DNA from: Apostichopus japonicus
Lineage: Eukaryota; Echinodermata; Holothuroidea; Aspidochirotida; Stichopodidae
Length of the DNA stretch: 64,000 bases
NCBI RefSeq assembly: GCF_037975245.1
Contig: NC_092564.1
Location: 8,775,984-8,839,983 of the forward strand
Direction of reading: 5' to 3'
Shown piece after piece: positions 1 through 13,780 of the stretch. The first letter of the stretch is position 1, and the number at the start of each line of letters is the position of its first letter. A model generated the notes under the pieces. The model did no database searches. It was given only the letters and a program-made list of their open reading frames with translations, and was not told where the DNA came from. A program made the position numbers and the translations under genes.

Positions 1-2158
1 TCAAGTGGCTATGCCATCTTGGCTGGCTTTTCTGGAAAACATTATCTGGACCGCAATACTTTACTTAAAGCCTGGAGGAGGTAGTGCAGTCCAAACGAAA
101 CCAAAAATCTTTTACTTGTACTGAGACAATAAACACTCGATTAAGTATAGGGTTTGCCATATAGAGGTCTGAGCACTATTCAACTGCTTATGATGGTCAC
201 ACACACACACATTTATACATGGCTAATGTGATCTTTTCTCAAGCAAGAGACAGGCATGAGATCAGAGTGGTAACCTTATTCCTGCCCTGGCATCCACAAC
301 ATCGCCACACCACTGCCCCCCCCCCCACCTCTGTTGAAGGTGTTATATGGGTGAGGCAGGGGGTCGCGGTGGACATGCAGAAATTGACTTATCTGACAGG
401 AAGGAGGAAAGTACCCAAGGCCTCGGGATATTAAAGCAGAGTTCATGGAAGAGAGTGACATTTAACACCTCATTAGCTCACTTATATTTACACCCCACTG
501 TAGCAATCAATGGTGGAAGATGTTATATAGATCAATCATGGAATACCAAGTACTTCTATGGCGGATTATAGACTTTGCTGCAAACTTGACTAGAATATTG
601 AAGGTCAAGCCCTGTAAGTGATCTTCCAAACACAGCCACATCTCTCCTCAGGGTGTTGAAACAAATAAAGACTGCAGCATTATAGGACCATTCTTCACTA
701 TTTCTAAACCACAGAAAGCTTTCAATGGTGGAGAACCCATAACCTATAAAGTTGCCAACATTTCTCTCCATTTTTGAACACGTACATAAAAGAAAAATAC
801 TAGGATTACCTCTTCACAACATTAACATGTTCATTTCCCATGACCTGCCTAATTGTGTGCTTTCTATTGATGAACACAACCAGGTCCGAAATGAAAATAA
901 CAATTATGTAAACACAGACAGAATCCACTCTTGCCTGCCTACAGTACATCTTGGGAGAAAGTTTTCTTCAAGGTACTGCACTCCAGTGATCTAACAAGAT
1001 TACCCGAGGGCTGTTTGTCCTGAGTTTAAAAGGGGGTAAAATGACAGCACTACTGTGCAACTGGATACAACCAAAGTATTTTCATTTCCATCTTAGATAA
1101 ACAGTCTTTATACAGTCACAGCCCATAAGTTGTCAGTCAAAACCAACGTAAAAGAATTGGATGTGCTGTTTAAGAAAAAAAAAACATTTTATTACCTTCC
1201 TTTATAGCTATACTGTATGAGCCCTCCCTACCTTAGGCCATGTACTTACGGTATATTGAGTTGCACAGATTCTTAGCCCATAGAGAACTGTGCATAAAAA
1301 GTAGATCTTTTTCAAGATTGCTACATGCATAGTACCCCACAATTGACTTCCATAAAATCTACGAACCTAACTCAAGTTTCCCTCAATTTTGAAAAGTCTC
1401 ACGGCCCATCATAGATGACATATACTTTGTCATCTAGGCAACGGATAATTTCCATGACAAACATTTTCAAAACCAGGTGACTTTTGACATCAAATGGCTT
1501 AAATCTCATTACTTGGGCCTTAATAACGACAGGGGTAATTCTGTAGCATCATTATACAACTTCATTGATACCTGAGCATTCATGACAAGGCTCATACACA
1601 TACCGTAACATGATAAAATCTCATTTATTGCATATTATGAAGAGATGCAGTGTTGACACTGCACACTAGAATGGTGTCCCTGTTACGCTGACTCAGTAAC
1701 AGTAATATGATAGTTTAACACAGACTGCAGTGTACAGTACATGATACTCAGTTGTATCATGGAGTGTACCTATACTAATTAGGCCATATAAATTAAAACT
1801 GTACATGGCGCACCAGCAAATTTCTACGACAGTGATCAACATATCTTCCCAATAATGGCAAAATTTGAAGTCAGATTATTGCTTCAAAATTGATAATTAA
1901 GAGTTAGTTACTAATAGCATGGTTCGTAATATATTTATGTATATATATTTCCATTTCATTTGACAGAGCCTGTTCAAAGAATCTCTTTCGAGATCCGGCT
2001 TTAGGAATCACAAATGATTTCAAGTTGGTCAGCATCACGATTGATCTCCAGAGTAAGGCAAAATATGTCACAAAAACAAAAGTAGCATTGTTCGATACCG
2101 GTGACAAATGCCTACAGTGGAATTATGACCTTCCTTACTGGTTTAGAACATTCAATCA
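1..2158. other. Non-coding stretch, possibly intronic
   Basis: No coding exon is recognisable. The stretch is AT-rich and holds a short (CA)n run near 202-212 and a poly-C run near 306-316. If the - strand exon ending at 6895 belongs to a real gene, this stretch lies downstream of its first visible donor site and may be intron. The open frames here have no protein-like composition. Confidence 0.5.
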
Positions 2159-2295
2159 GTGTCCATGGCCTAGTTGGTTAGGGTGTCCCCATATAAAGCG
2201 GGGTCCCGGCTTCAAATCCTGGTGGAGGCTGGAAGTTTTTTCACTGTTCTCGATTTTCCAACTCACTACAATTTCCCAACTCACTACAATTTCAG
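2159..2295 (+). repeat. tRNA-like SINE head with short body
   Basis: Positions 2159-2230 resemble a tRNA. A box A-like TGGCCTAGTTGG starts at 2166 and a box B-like GCTTCAAATCC lies near 2209. The acceptor arms GTGTCCA (2159-2165) and TGGAGGC (2223-2229) pair at 6 of 7 positions counting one wobble, at the spacing of a 72-nt tRNA. The anticodon arm is distorted and the T-stem has a mismatch, so a working tRNA is unlikely. A 17-18-bp sequence is repeated twice just downstream (2258-2292). This fits a tRNA-derived SINE or a tRNA pseudogene; a second copy of the body would decide. Confidence 0.5.
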
Positions 2296-5200
2296 TTATA
2301 TTATATACCAGTTTCCACCTCCTCAGGTAATGTCCGTTGCAAAAATCTTCTGTGCCAACTTACCCCGGGCACTGTGGTTAAAATTCCCAATGTTGACCAT
2401 GGTCTAAGACCCCCTTCCCTCTCTTGTGATTCTAGCAATGTCATTACATATTCTACTGTGTCCTTCGTAAAGAGGGCAATTATGTAGGTGAAACAGGTTC
2501 TCAGTTTTGCTTACGTTTTTACAAAAAATCAATATCTCAAGCAAGATCCAACCTTCCCTAAATGCAGCATAGTCATTTAACAGATTTTCCCTGACTAAAA
2601 CACAATGTGACATAGTCACCTGGAGAACCATGCTGATGATATACTGTATGCCTCTACACTTTACATGATGCACAGGTAGGAGAGTTTGGTGAATTTGGTA
2701 ATTATGTGCATGATCTGTTTCAATTACCTATATTATCATTTTTGGGGTTTTTTTTGTTAGTGAACTTATATTGCATTATTCAATATAGGAATCACCAGCA
2801 TTCATATCATGACATACCATTGTGTGTATGTGCCCAAAGCTGGAAGACAGCTCCCTGGTACATCATACATGGAAGCCAGGCAGCAAATAATGTGTTTGCA
2901 TGTGCATAGAGAATACTGTGTGATGCAGGGTTTGCCCTGGAGGTAGAAGGGCATCTTCTTTCTTTTTTTTTATCACTTTTTTTCTGCATGAAACATGCTT
3001 TCTATCAAAAAAGTGCAAGACAGGTTATATGTTACAGTAGAACATTGGGTATCTCGTAAACAGTATACACTATAGGGCTGACTAAGCTCTTGCAAATTAG
3101 ATGTTTTACATTAAATTTTACAATTATTCTACAATCCTTCATTAATGGCCTTCAAGTAAAACCTAATCTGACAACTGTCAAATAAAACTGATCATGAGAA
3201 AGATAGGATATTAGTGATGCAGAATTAAATCACATCATGTATGGGGTAGCCTGCTTTTCAAAATTTTGTCTTCAAGTTGCCACGGCACTGCCTGACTGAG
3301 AAGTTTGGCCAAAGATTTGTTACAAACTACTTCTTTATCATATACAGTATGAACCTGCAGTTGATCGCATTGAAACATTAGATTTTTTTTCACAATTTGT
3401 CTCCATATTCTTAGCATAAATCCCATTATGTAGATCTACCTGTACTGTACATGCAATCTGTACAGCTGTGTGTCTTTCATATACAAATTCAACAAGCATC
3501 TAAGATATAATTCCAATTAGTTAGAATGAGGGTTTAATTAATGGATTTTGTTTGGATATGAACAATTTACTGGTACCATTTCCATTTTAATTTCTTCAAT
3601 TGGCGTGAAAGTCTGGTGCCTACTAGGCTACTACTGTACCATTGTTCATCACTTAGTGAAAATTCAATAGACCATGGGGAATGAATTTGTTTTCAATCTC
3701 TTTACTATTTAGTACAGTAACTGACTGAATTCAATACAAATGGCATAAAAAGAATGACCAGCAGAAAAAAGAACTTGTCTCCACCAAGAGAAACCCTTGC
3801 AAAAGACTTCAAAGAGCTTAGGATCCTTTCAAAAACAAAAGATGTGGTTTACAATCAATAAGAACTACCTAATTCTGCAGGCATTGCAAGTACTAATATA
3901 AGTGTCTTACAGTATTCATGTAGACCTTGTGTACAGTCAACACTAGGTTCAATAAGAAAAAGTGCAACATCTACTATTTAGATCTCAATTCAAAATGACA
4001 TAATGTAAACATGTGTTGGAAAATGGAACTACCATCCAAATAAATAAACTGTACACTGACAAATACGTATCTATAGGCCTACCTTATTATATTATCAAAT
4101 ATTAAATCCAAATCACAACCTATTTTATTAATTCTGAAATTATCTGACAAAATTTACCAGCACATCATTAAATTGCAATTTTAAGATAGAATATAGACTG
4201 TACTGTAAGTAAACAATGCCGAACTGTGATATTCATCGTTTAATTAATGCTAAGCACTAATTCAAACCTGTAAGGTAACAAAATCAAATTATAAAGCATC
4301 CTGTTGGAAATCTCTGCAGTGTACTGTAGCAATACACAAAGTATGTTGTCAGTTAATGTCGTCATTAGTTAAGAGGCTGAACAAAATGCTTGGGATCATC
4401 GCATATTATCAACTATAATTAAGCTCCATTTGTTGCAGCAGTTCTCGTGAGATTGATGTGACTCTAGCACTCATCACTGTATCAATTAACCAGATAGTAC
4501 TAGTTAGCACTGTAGTCTACACATACATATTGATCATCTGGTTCAGCTGTTTTATATACAATATTTTATTTTGAGGGATTCAATTGATTAAATTGAAGAG
4601 GGGAAGGCATATTATGCTGAAGATGGAAGATGAGAGGCATAATGCTGATCTTTTGTTTCGTGGTAAAATATATAATTAAGATGTAATAATGGAAACAACA
4701 AAAAGAGAAATTAAGATGCTGCAACAGGGACCTGACTGCAAATCTAATAGGAGGGAGTAAGAGTTGCAATGTCATTTTTCATCGATACCAGGAAGAACTA
4801 ACCTCATCCTCAACTAAAATAGGCAATGTATATATTTCCACAAAGAGCTCTTTAAATTGCTATCACTCAAATGTCATTTGAATCAAGAATGAAACTAGTA
4901 AAGCCATGACCCTAAATAAAAAAGAAAGTATTCACCTCGAGGAAGGCAGCAGATAAAATAAAACTAATAATTTACAAGTGGTACTGAACCCGTCTGAAAA
5001 GTTCATGTCAGTCATAAAGTGTAATAGCTTCTCTGACACATTTGATGACAGTACCTGATATCAACCACAACAGATAATAGTAACTGGTTTATGTATCTGT
5101 CATTCAACTTAGTGAACAACTGAATATGGATCGATACTTCAGTCCAGTAAACTTACTATATAGGCTCTCCTTTTTAGACAATTCATGCTACTTTTAAACT

Positions 5201-6894
5201 AAACTAGAAACACCAGACATAAATATCCCATTCACTAGCAAGTTTTGCATGCAGGAATAAATACAGGTTTCCTTTTTGCATATCAAGTTTTCCATTATTG
5301 AAATGATTACTGAACACAATATTAAAGTAACCTCAACAGGGTACGTCAAGCAAGTCTTTATCACATCAAATTGAACAAGGGTTTGTTTGAGTAAGAGGAA
5401 CAATTTCGTCACACCTAGCTACCCAATCGCACCCACTGGGTATCAATAGAACCAATGAAGTGACAAAGGTTGAATTATTTTAACAAAAATTTAGTCTACA
5501 TTTACAAACACTGTCCTATATAAGACTAATTCAAGTGTGAAAGTGTGAATGTGAACAGCTGAACACTGACTGTCTTGCAGATACTTATTTCTTTTCCAGA
5601 ATTCAACCTTTCTTGGTTGGATAAAAGTTGTTTGTCTTTTAATCTCTTTGACTAGAAATCCAAAAGAACAGAAACCAACTGTTGGAAGATAAAAGTTCAC
5701 TGAGCTACTGACAACTAAAGGAGGTGTCAATTACAATTACCTTAAAAGGTTAAGGCAGTCAACTGTAGGGTTGGACACAAAATAGTCTAGCCAACTAATG
5801 CAGTTCCGAGGATCTCATCCAGTTTCAAATTCTTTTGATTTACTGAAATTGGAGACGCTTGGCAAAGTTGGTAGTTGTTAGAGACAGAGGAATGGGTAAT
5901 TTCACCTATGATGACTGCCTTTGTAACTAGTTTTGACTTTGAGGTAGGTGTTGAATCAGGCAGGTTACAGTGGGAGTTAATTGGGTAAGCACATATACAT
6001 GTGCATGCATGAAAACAGATTTAAATGTCTTCTTCATAAAGATGGCACACAAAAGCTGTTTAGTGTTACAAACAGACTATCTAAATAAACAAGTTTATCA
6101 AGTGTAGCTATAAATATATCTCTACAGAACCTCAGATGAAGTTTGAGCATTTCAGTCACACTGGCAGCCCTAAAACCATGTATCACATGCTCTACAGGTG
6201 GATCAAATTGTTTTCCAATAAAACTGAGAAAATTACCACACCTTGAAAAGTCATAAGATGTTACGTAAACAAAACATTAGAACACATAATGTACTTAGTG
6301 TAGCTCATTAGAGTTAGAAAATGGGAGAAAGAGAACAACTTCCATTGTAGTGTGATCCAATATAAAAGTCAAAAGGCATATTGAGGTATCATATGGCTGT
6401 AGGGCCTAAATTGCCTAGCTCACAACATATGCCTAAACGAATAGGTAAATTTGAGAAGCTGATAGCTGATGTAAACCCAGTGTCTTAAAGATTTTTTTCG
6501 AGGAGGTAAGATGAATTGGAACCAATGAAGGCTATATATATGAAACAGGGAGCCTGTGGCCCACATCTGGCACATGAAGGATTTCAATTGGCCCACAACG
6601 TTGTAGTCAGGGTATGTAATTCCTTTGGGCCTACAGCCTTATACAGCATTGTCAGCATACCATGCACAAGACTCCTCCCTATAGGACCCTGTAGAAAGGT
6701 GAACTGGGAACCTCTGATAAACAACACCAGTTTCAAAAAGTTGTGGGCTACATTAGCCTAGGCATCTCTACTAACAGTGTTCGATTTTCGTAAGTGCAAA
6801 AATATCGTACAAAGTAAACCCTACTGTATGGCTATACGTGTGCAAAAACAACTATGTAATACTAATAGCAACCATGGCTATAGTGGTTACTCAC
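2296..6894. other. Long non-coding stretch, possible intron
   Basis: About 4.6 kb of AT-rich sequence with no recognisable exon on either strand. It sits directly 3' (in - strand sense) of the GTGAGT donor at 6894-6889, so it is a candidate intron of the leftward gene. Open frames of 60-90 codons here look like chance. I saw no RNA gene and no bounded transposon. Confidence 0.4.
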
Positions 6895-7167
6895 CTCTTC
6901 TTCACCAGGTACGGTTCCGTTGGTATCTACGGAACCCACTGACATCTTTGCTCTCTTACGTATGGGTTCGTCGTTAAGACTGCTATCATCTAAGTCACGG
7001 TCGTCGTTTGTACGGATCGCGCCGTTGGTGCCAAGGCCTGATGTTGGGGTCCAAAACAGACGACTTTGTAAAGAGTTGCAGCCGGGTGCTGACGCTACCG
7101 CCAAGGGTCTACTTCCCAGTAGACTCCTCTCTGTAAAGGCCTCCGTGGTAATTTTTGCTTGCCTCGA
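6895..7167 (-). CDS. Coding exon (5' or internal) of an unidentified leftward gene
   Basis: On the - strand the frame is open from just after a stop at 7170-7168 down to 6895, 91 codons, and ends with GAAGAG followed by GTGAGT, a near-perfect splice donor in phase 0. The stretch is much richer in CpG than its surroundings. The translation is protein-like and hydrophilic, with an acidic run (NDDRDLDDSSLNDE) followed by a basic PIRKRAKM, which could act as a nuclear localisation signal. The first in-frame ATG is at 6945-6943, with A at -3, and would give only 17 residues (MSVGSVDTNGTVPGEEE) before the donor. Either this is a first exon with that start, or an internal exon whose acceptor lies upstream, for instance the TTTACAG near 7127-7133. 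I do not recognise the protein family. No downstream partner exon is visible in 1-6894. Confidence 0.45.
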
Positions 7168-7170
7168 CTA

Positions 7171-8727
7171 CCCAAAATAGTACTCCTTCACCTATACGTT
7201 CTCCTGAGGCTGTGTAAAAACAGGCAGATGATTATCAGTTCATGGGTCTACTCTTTCTCCTTGGTTATAATCCTTCATGCTGCTTGCTTACAAAATGAAT
7301 CTCGTATGACTTAACAAGAGAAAGTGAAATTGTACACGCTCTTCAGCTGTTTGGCTGGATCCAAGTACCCGTGTGCATTTGTTACAATGAAGGGCAAGTT
7401 TAATTTCTCTTTCGGTGAAAACTTGAAGTGATTAAAGTGCAGGCGTGCAAAATTACTGATTACAAATTAAAAGTGCTGTTTACTTCACTGTGTAGGGCGT
7501 GCATGCATGTTCAAGCAGACTGTTTGGGGTGGTTATTTATTTGAAAAATATTGTGCGCTAGTATTTGTAAGCCTTCCGAAATCACCAGCAGTAAAACACA
7601 ATGCATAGTATTAATGTAAGCAGCTGCAGGAGGCCTCTTTAGATGAGAAAAATAACTTGTTGTGCTTAAAGCGACATGAATATTCATAGCTGATAACACA
7701 TCCATTTGATTGGCTCATTGGCCATTGATACGCGAGATTGATGGCTGTGAAAATATGTCATAAAGTATTTATTTGAGTTAGGGAGAGGTGAAGAACTTTT
7801 ACAACAAATTTAACAGCGAGCATTTTACGGGACATTGACATTTGCGCGATGAGTTCACAATATCAAAGCCCTAGGTTTAATTGTAGTATTTTAAATATAG
7901 CGAGCCCTTTAGTGCTTATATAATGATATGAACTCCAGCTGCATATTCGTTCAAATCTCTCGAAATGCTTTAGCTGTGAGATGATTTTGTCATAACGCCT
8001 GAAACAGAGCTTCTCTTCATCTCATTATGTCAGTATCGTCATGAAAAGCATCACAGCAATTTCTGATTTTGTGATATATTAAACCTGTTGCAGAGAAGTG
8101 GTACATGCCTTTGTTTAAAGGATGATTAGAAACAGGAACATATATTAACGAGGGACATTTCGCTCTAGTTACCAAACCCTCTCTACCCAAGTTGTTAGAA
8201 ATTCAAACAATTTTCCGGTCGAAACTGTTGATAACTGAATTATGGAGGAACTATCAATGCATGCTATATACGTGCTTAAAACACGAAACTAAACTTCCGT
8301 GGATGAAAAGCCTCGATGTCATTAATCATTTTGAGTACCGCATTAAAGACCCCGGGTAAATCTTTCACATTTTCAGGCATCTATAGTAAAATTCGTCATA
8401 CACTTGCATGGCTCGCCGTTAGAATTTTGTTTTGGGACACGAAACAACTGGCAGATTTAGAATTTAATTGTTCGATTTCTTTCATTTTTTGTTCACACAT
8501 TTTGTTTTTATTATTTCAAATATACTTTGTTTCATCAGTTCACTATTTACTGCTTGATTGTTATTGGTAACATGACACATGAAATCGGTAAAATAATACA
8601 TGTATTGGTAACATAACACAGGAAATATACCCCTTCATTAGGGGTTATAACAGTGTAAGAACCCTATAGAGATTAGGATATGCCACCACTGTGAAGATCT
8701 ACTATAAACCTTTTTCTTTGGATACAA
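7171..8727. other. Intergenic stretch upstream of the leftward exon
   Basis: No coding exon or repeat boundary is recognisable. The part next to 7170 is where the promoter of the leftward gene would lie if 6895-7167 is a first exon. I see no convincing TATA box or initiator at a fixed position. Confidence 0.35.
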
Positions 8728-8945
8728 TCTTTAAAGGAGAAACAAACCCATCCGGCCATGATTATCATACACCTCATGATGTGATAGCAATGGCTATTAA
8801 AGATCATCTCTCTCAGACAGCTAGGAATAACCATGTCCATGTGGAAGAAACCACTTGTTTTCCCTTTACTTCACACAAAAAAAGGTCCGAAGACTTCGAG
8901 CCAGTCTAAATATGAACTCAATGTGCCACAAGTGAACCAAATTTT
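8728..8945 (+). repeat. Dispersed repeat family R1, copy 1
   Basis: This block aligns by eye with 17938-18140. Both begin with a motif like AAAGGAGA-CAAACCCA and end with a motif like GACTT..AGTCTAAATATGA followed by GAGCCACA or GTGCCACA. The 72-codon open frame across the block is therefore repeat sequence and not a gene. No terminal inverted repeat or target duplication was found. Confidence 0.45.
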
Positions 8946-11900
8946 CCTTGCTGATTGCTGGCTGTTATATAGGTTGGAATGTATAGGCTAAGTTTATTGC
9001 AGAGCATCATTACCAAAAAAGAAATAATAATGAGCAGAGTAATATAAATCAGTATTAACCCGAATATGTTAGAAATGCAACGAATGTTCGGTCATGTTCT
9101 CATGTATAGAATATACAGCGTACAGGAATCTCTCTGTCTATGTCAACACTTCTCACTGTCTAGGAATAAATTGTAGAATTGTCAGAATCTCGCGGGGAGT
9201 AGCTATGGAAATATTTAACCATTTAGTGGGATAACATTCGCTGACAATAGTGATGGCCTTTGCCAGTGACAACAAAGAAAGTCATTCGATTTGCTCTAAT
9301 ATGCCTAACAATCTTATCCTTGTAAACAGAACATGCAGCTTCGTGAGCCTTAGAAAAGCGCGCTAAGGGGAGGGCGGTATTTGGAAAGTACAACAGCTCA
9401 CCCGTAGGGTAACTTGCAGGTTTAGCCCAATCGTATTGCAGCATAATCTTCCAGCTACCGACTTAGCTTTCGATAGCTGGAATGTAATCATATACGGAGG
9501 GTACGCTAGCCTCTTCATAACTGAAAACTCTTCTGTCGAGAACCTCGGAATTAATTAAGTTTCCTTACGTACCCATAGTTAAAAATGTTAATCTTTAATT
9601 TTATGATCATCATATCTACACACGTTAAAACACACACATCTAACCATATACGTAAACATATTAATTCCAAATCAGCTCACGTAGTGTAAATTTATAAAAT
9701 AAGAATATATATAATATTGCCACCGTAGATGGTAAGATCATAAAACTTGCTATAATCTGATTTTACAATGAAAAAACTAACAAGTGACTCTGTATAAACT
9801 TAATGATAAGCCTCTTTCGTTTTTCGATCTATTCACTTTAATGTCTTTAACAAATCCATTATAAGAAAATACCCTCTTTCGGAGTTTACTTTCTTGTTGT
9901 GAAATATATAGTGACTATACAACTACATTGTGTATATGAACCATTAGAAGGTCACCTCGCTGATAAGTACACACTCTTTCTCTTCTTTTGTTGTTAAACT
10001 TTATACGTCTGTCACATTTGCCTTCCTTTTGTCAATTATTACAATAATGGACAACATGATTGAGTGGCTAAGAAAAGCTAAGTCAATGAACAATAGAGGT
10101 ATGGCAGATGGTGCGATAAACAGATTTGTTTTTTATGGTTTCGGTTGCGAACTTTTTATCTGTGTTATATTCATATTCCAAAGTGAAAATGGATTAAAAA
10201 TTGAATGGGCCATTAAAATAAGGTTTCTCTCGACTATCTTTGTGCCTTTGTGACTTAAGATTTTTTTATTTGCATTGCTAGTAACTCATTAAAACTAATT
10301 CACTTTTGTAATATTTTTTTTTCGGCTTAAAGTTACTGACAAAGGATTTATATTGATGTAAGGATGTATCCAGATAGATCAAATTGTGTTAAGCATAGTC
10401 ATTTTCATGTAAAAATGCATCTTATATCATATAAAAAAATATAATTTCCTCTTCTCTTCTCTGTCCCTATTCCCTACCCTCTACCCTAACCGCCGAGGTT
10501 ATGTCCAACGTCTGCTGTATTATGCCCCCACACCTTTTTACTTCCCATCCTCACATAAAGTAGGATAAACTACAAACTATCCAGTGATGGGTAGCGTTTA
10601 GCTAGTGAGAACTTCTATTTATACTGACAGACCACATTACGTCGACGATTTAGTGTATAAGTCAGGCTGACATTTTATAGGAGAATGCTACCATATATAT
10701 AGAGAGATTTGCGACAACTCACAATTCGCCGCCATGTTGTATCCATTGAGAGATGCCGAGTATTTGATACATGTGGTAATTCTCCTCTTCGCTGGTAAAC
10801 ATAGGCAGTATCTAACTTCTGAATTTCAGAGAAAACCGTTATGATGGTTGCCAGAGTATTCGAATGTGGATCAACTCATTGTTGACCGTCCGTGGCGGGT
10901 CAGTGGCGTGTGCAAAAGAGGCCCGGGCCATGCCCCACCTCCGATCATCGGTCGGTGGAAAATAGTTCAGTCAAGAGAGTTTTGCATTCAGCAGAGGAAG
11001 AATGATTGGACCACTACTACGAGTAGCCCCCCCCCCGCCCTCCCCTACCCCCCCCCCCCCTTAAAGTATTTATTAGCAAAACCTTGCTCTTAGGCATTCT
11101 GATGTAGAACTAAGGTATAGTCTGAACGTGTCACAGAATGCATCATTTGACCGACTATAACTATATTTACAACTAATATTTCTATGAATAGTATATCGCA
11201 TGCTATGAACAAGTATACAGTATAGGTCAACTTGCCTAATACCGATTACATGGATTAACTCATACAAAGGTCACACAAAAAGAAATTGAAACTCGTTAAC
11301 CCTAGATACATGTAATAAAAAGATTTTGTTTTATTCGGAGGGCACATATATAGACAATGAAATAATAAGTGTTTACTCTGAAACAAACTGAGTCTATCAA
11401 TTATTCTCAACGTCTACAAAAGCTTTAATAATTGTAAGTCAGAGACTCGTGTATGGGTTTTGTATACTGTGGGAAATTATCACCTTCCTTGTATCAGAGG
11501 CACATGAAGTTTGTACAGTGCGAGGTATTCGTTTTCAGCCAGCAACATGCTTTAGAATGTACCCCATCTTCGACAAGATGTAGAAAGGGAGGTGGGGAGT
11601 AGATAGTGGGTGGGGAGAAGGAAGTGGAATAGAGGAGAGCGAGTATTAGGTATAGGGGTTGTGGATGACTATGTATCCAATCTTACAAACTCTTAGGCTT
11701 AGGAACAGTTGAATGAGGTTGTGAAAGTCAAAGCATCCTGTAGGACCGAAGGGATATGGGTGGGTGGGTGGGACTGAAGGTGGGAAGGAGGAGTGGACTT
11801 ATCATATTAAGAAAAGGAGTCCCTCTCCCAACTGACTTTATCACTGAATTTTAGATGATATATTTCTCTGTATCTTGCTACACAACAGACTGACAGAGGA

Positions 11901-12809
11901 CACCAACTACAGTGCTGTCAACAACGAGATGAATAAAGTAGAGGGAGCTATAACGAATTGATTGCAAACGTTTTTCTTTTGGTGCGGAATGCCTGCCTGA
12001 GGGTAAAAGGGCTTGGCTAACCACACATTATTTTCATATCTTTTCCACAACATATCGCACAAACATCACACCGAAGCAGAAGTATGAAAATACTGGGATG
12101 AACCGTACTACTGTAAAAGAGTTTCTGCGAAAGACACATTGTTTTGGCTGCAACGGTACACTGTCATTATTAATGTTTCTGCATGCTAACTGTACACTTC
12201 TTTATGCAGCATGTCTATGCAGAACCACGGTACTGGATATATAGACATGTTCTGTATTGTTGTAGGACACGATTTATGTATAAAATTCACGATGTAGAAC
12301 CTATGTGGCCCATGATATGACCAGGACGCTCGACACGATGGGGGGGGGGGGGGTAGAGGGGGCAGGTACACAATACTTGAACAATGATATTCATGTAATC
12401 CTCGTTCTTTCACAATTATTCAACCTTTGTCTTTCTTTTCCTAATCATAATGGTAATCTGTGGTCTGTATGCTGATCATACTGTAGCCTCATCTCTGTAG
12501 CGATATCTTATTCATCTTTTGTTGATTCTAGTGTAATCTATGTGCGACTACCGCAATGAAGACGGTCGTACTGTCACATATAATTGGCGAAAATAGGTTA
12601 TTTGTGTAATGTTTACCAATACACGATGCTTGTCATAAAGTCTATGCCTCATCCACATCCTAAACACTCGGAACCTAGTTCGCAGCTGACTCGGATTCGG
12701 GACGCCCTAGAATTAATTTCAGACCAGGAAGTCGGACTTACAGCAGACTCTGAAAAGGACTAAGATTATCAACGTGGAAAGAGATAATGAAATAGTGATT
12801 TGTGACTTT
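8946..12809. other. Gene-free stretch with G-rich and C-rich tracts
   Basis: No exon is recognisable. It contains poly-C runs near 11029-11061, a purine/G-rich belt at about 11575-11810 with GGTGGGTGGGTGGG-like sequence, and a poly-G run near 12341-12355. A CAGTGGCGTGTGC sequence at 10901 resembles a hAT terminus, but no matching second end was found. A 73-codon - strand frame at 9444-9223 looks mildly protein-like, but it has no start, splice context or family match. Confidence 0.4.
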
Positions 12810-13127
12810 CAGGGGTTCAACCACGTATACTTGGGAGGTGGATTCCCTTAGCCCTACCCAGAAAACAATCAGGGGAAGTTCACTCGCCGCCCCCCCCCCC
12901 TACCTGCATTGGCAGACGGAATTCATTCTTAGTGTACAGTACTAATAACATGTATTGCGGTTCAACCTTAGCAGTCGAAAATATAGCACCAGTTGCAAAA
13001 ACACCCTCCATTTCACCAAAATGTCCCAAAGGGGATAGGGGACACCCCTTCCCTTAACTCCCTCCCCTGAACGACTTAACTTCATTAGTCCCCCACCCCC
13101 ACGTATGAAAAGGTGATTCCACCCCTG
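12810..13127. mobile_element. hAT-like non-autonomous DNA transposon, degraded
   Basis: The left end reads CAGGGGTTCAACCACGTATA. The right end is the inverted form, ending in ATTCCACCCCTG. CACGTAT also occurs near the inner side of the right arm. The flanking 8-mers GTGACTTT and ACGACGTT match at 5 of 8 positions, consistent with an old 8-bp target-site duplication. An internal block near 13015-13070 (AAAGGGGA..GGGGACACCCC) resembles the inside of the hAT element at 45126. No transposase frame is present. Confidence 0.35.
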
Positions 13128-13780
13128 ACGACGTTTTACCTATACCTTTCGTAGGTATTAACTTCACTAGTGAGGTAAAACATGGCCCCTCAAAAACAGA
13201 TAGATAGAATTAGATGAACTGGCCGATATGTGGAAATGTTTTGTTAAAGATCGCATCTTTGAAGCAGGTGTTTCATAGCTTTATTTCAATGTTTGACATG
13301 TAGATAATGACCGAGGTTTCCTCGTGGAGGTAAGCATACCTGTATCAGTGGGGCTCAGCTAGATATGATTTCTCAGGCACGGAGAGATAAACCAAATTGA
13401 GGCCAATTTTAAGCTTTCAACTTTTAGATTTAGCGTTATGCTACGACTTACTTTGGAAATATCGCTGTATTGCGTGCGCATTTGATGAGATTTCGATCGC
13501 TCCTTCTTTTAGTTCGTGACATTGACTTCGGTTTTCGTCCAAAATTAAAAAGGATTCTTGAGTCACGTAACGATGACGTCATGGTGATCTAATAACGATT
13601 CTGTCCTTGCATTGGCACTCATGGACATTACCGGTAATGACATGTACTTGTGTCAGACAATGAAAAGAGATCGTTACTTGAGAGGGCCTTGGAAGTCCAA
13701 ACTAGGCACCCGAGAGAGAAATATCCATATAAACAGAACATGTACTTTTATTGGTTGTTAATGCAGATTACGCAGGGGCG

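Noticed and set aside
2159-2230. Functional tRNA gene
   Set aside because: The anticodon stem is distorted and the T-stem has a mismatch; a SINE head or pseudogene is more likely.
6920-7180. 86-codon + strand frame
   Set aside because: It is the antisense shadow of the better supported - strand exon, which ends in a perfect donor.
9223-9444. 73-codon - strand frame with mildly protein-like composition
   Set aside because: No clear acceptor, start or homologue recognised; a possible GTGAGC donor inside it is not enough.
10901-11062. hAT element starting at CAGTGGCGTGTGC
   Set aside because: No inverted partner end or 8-bp duplication was found downstream.
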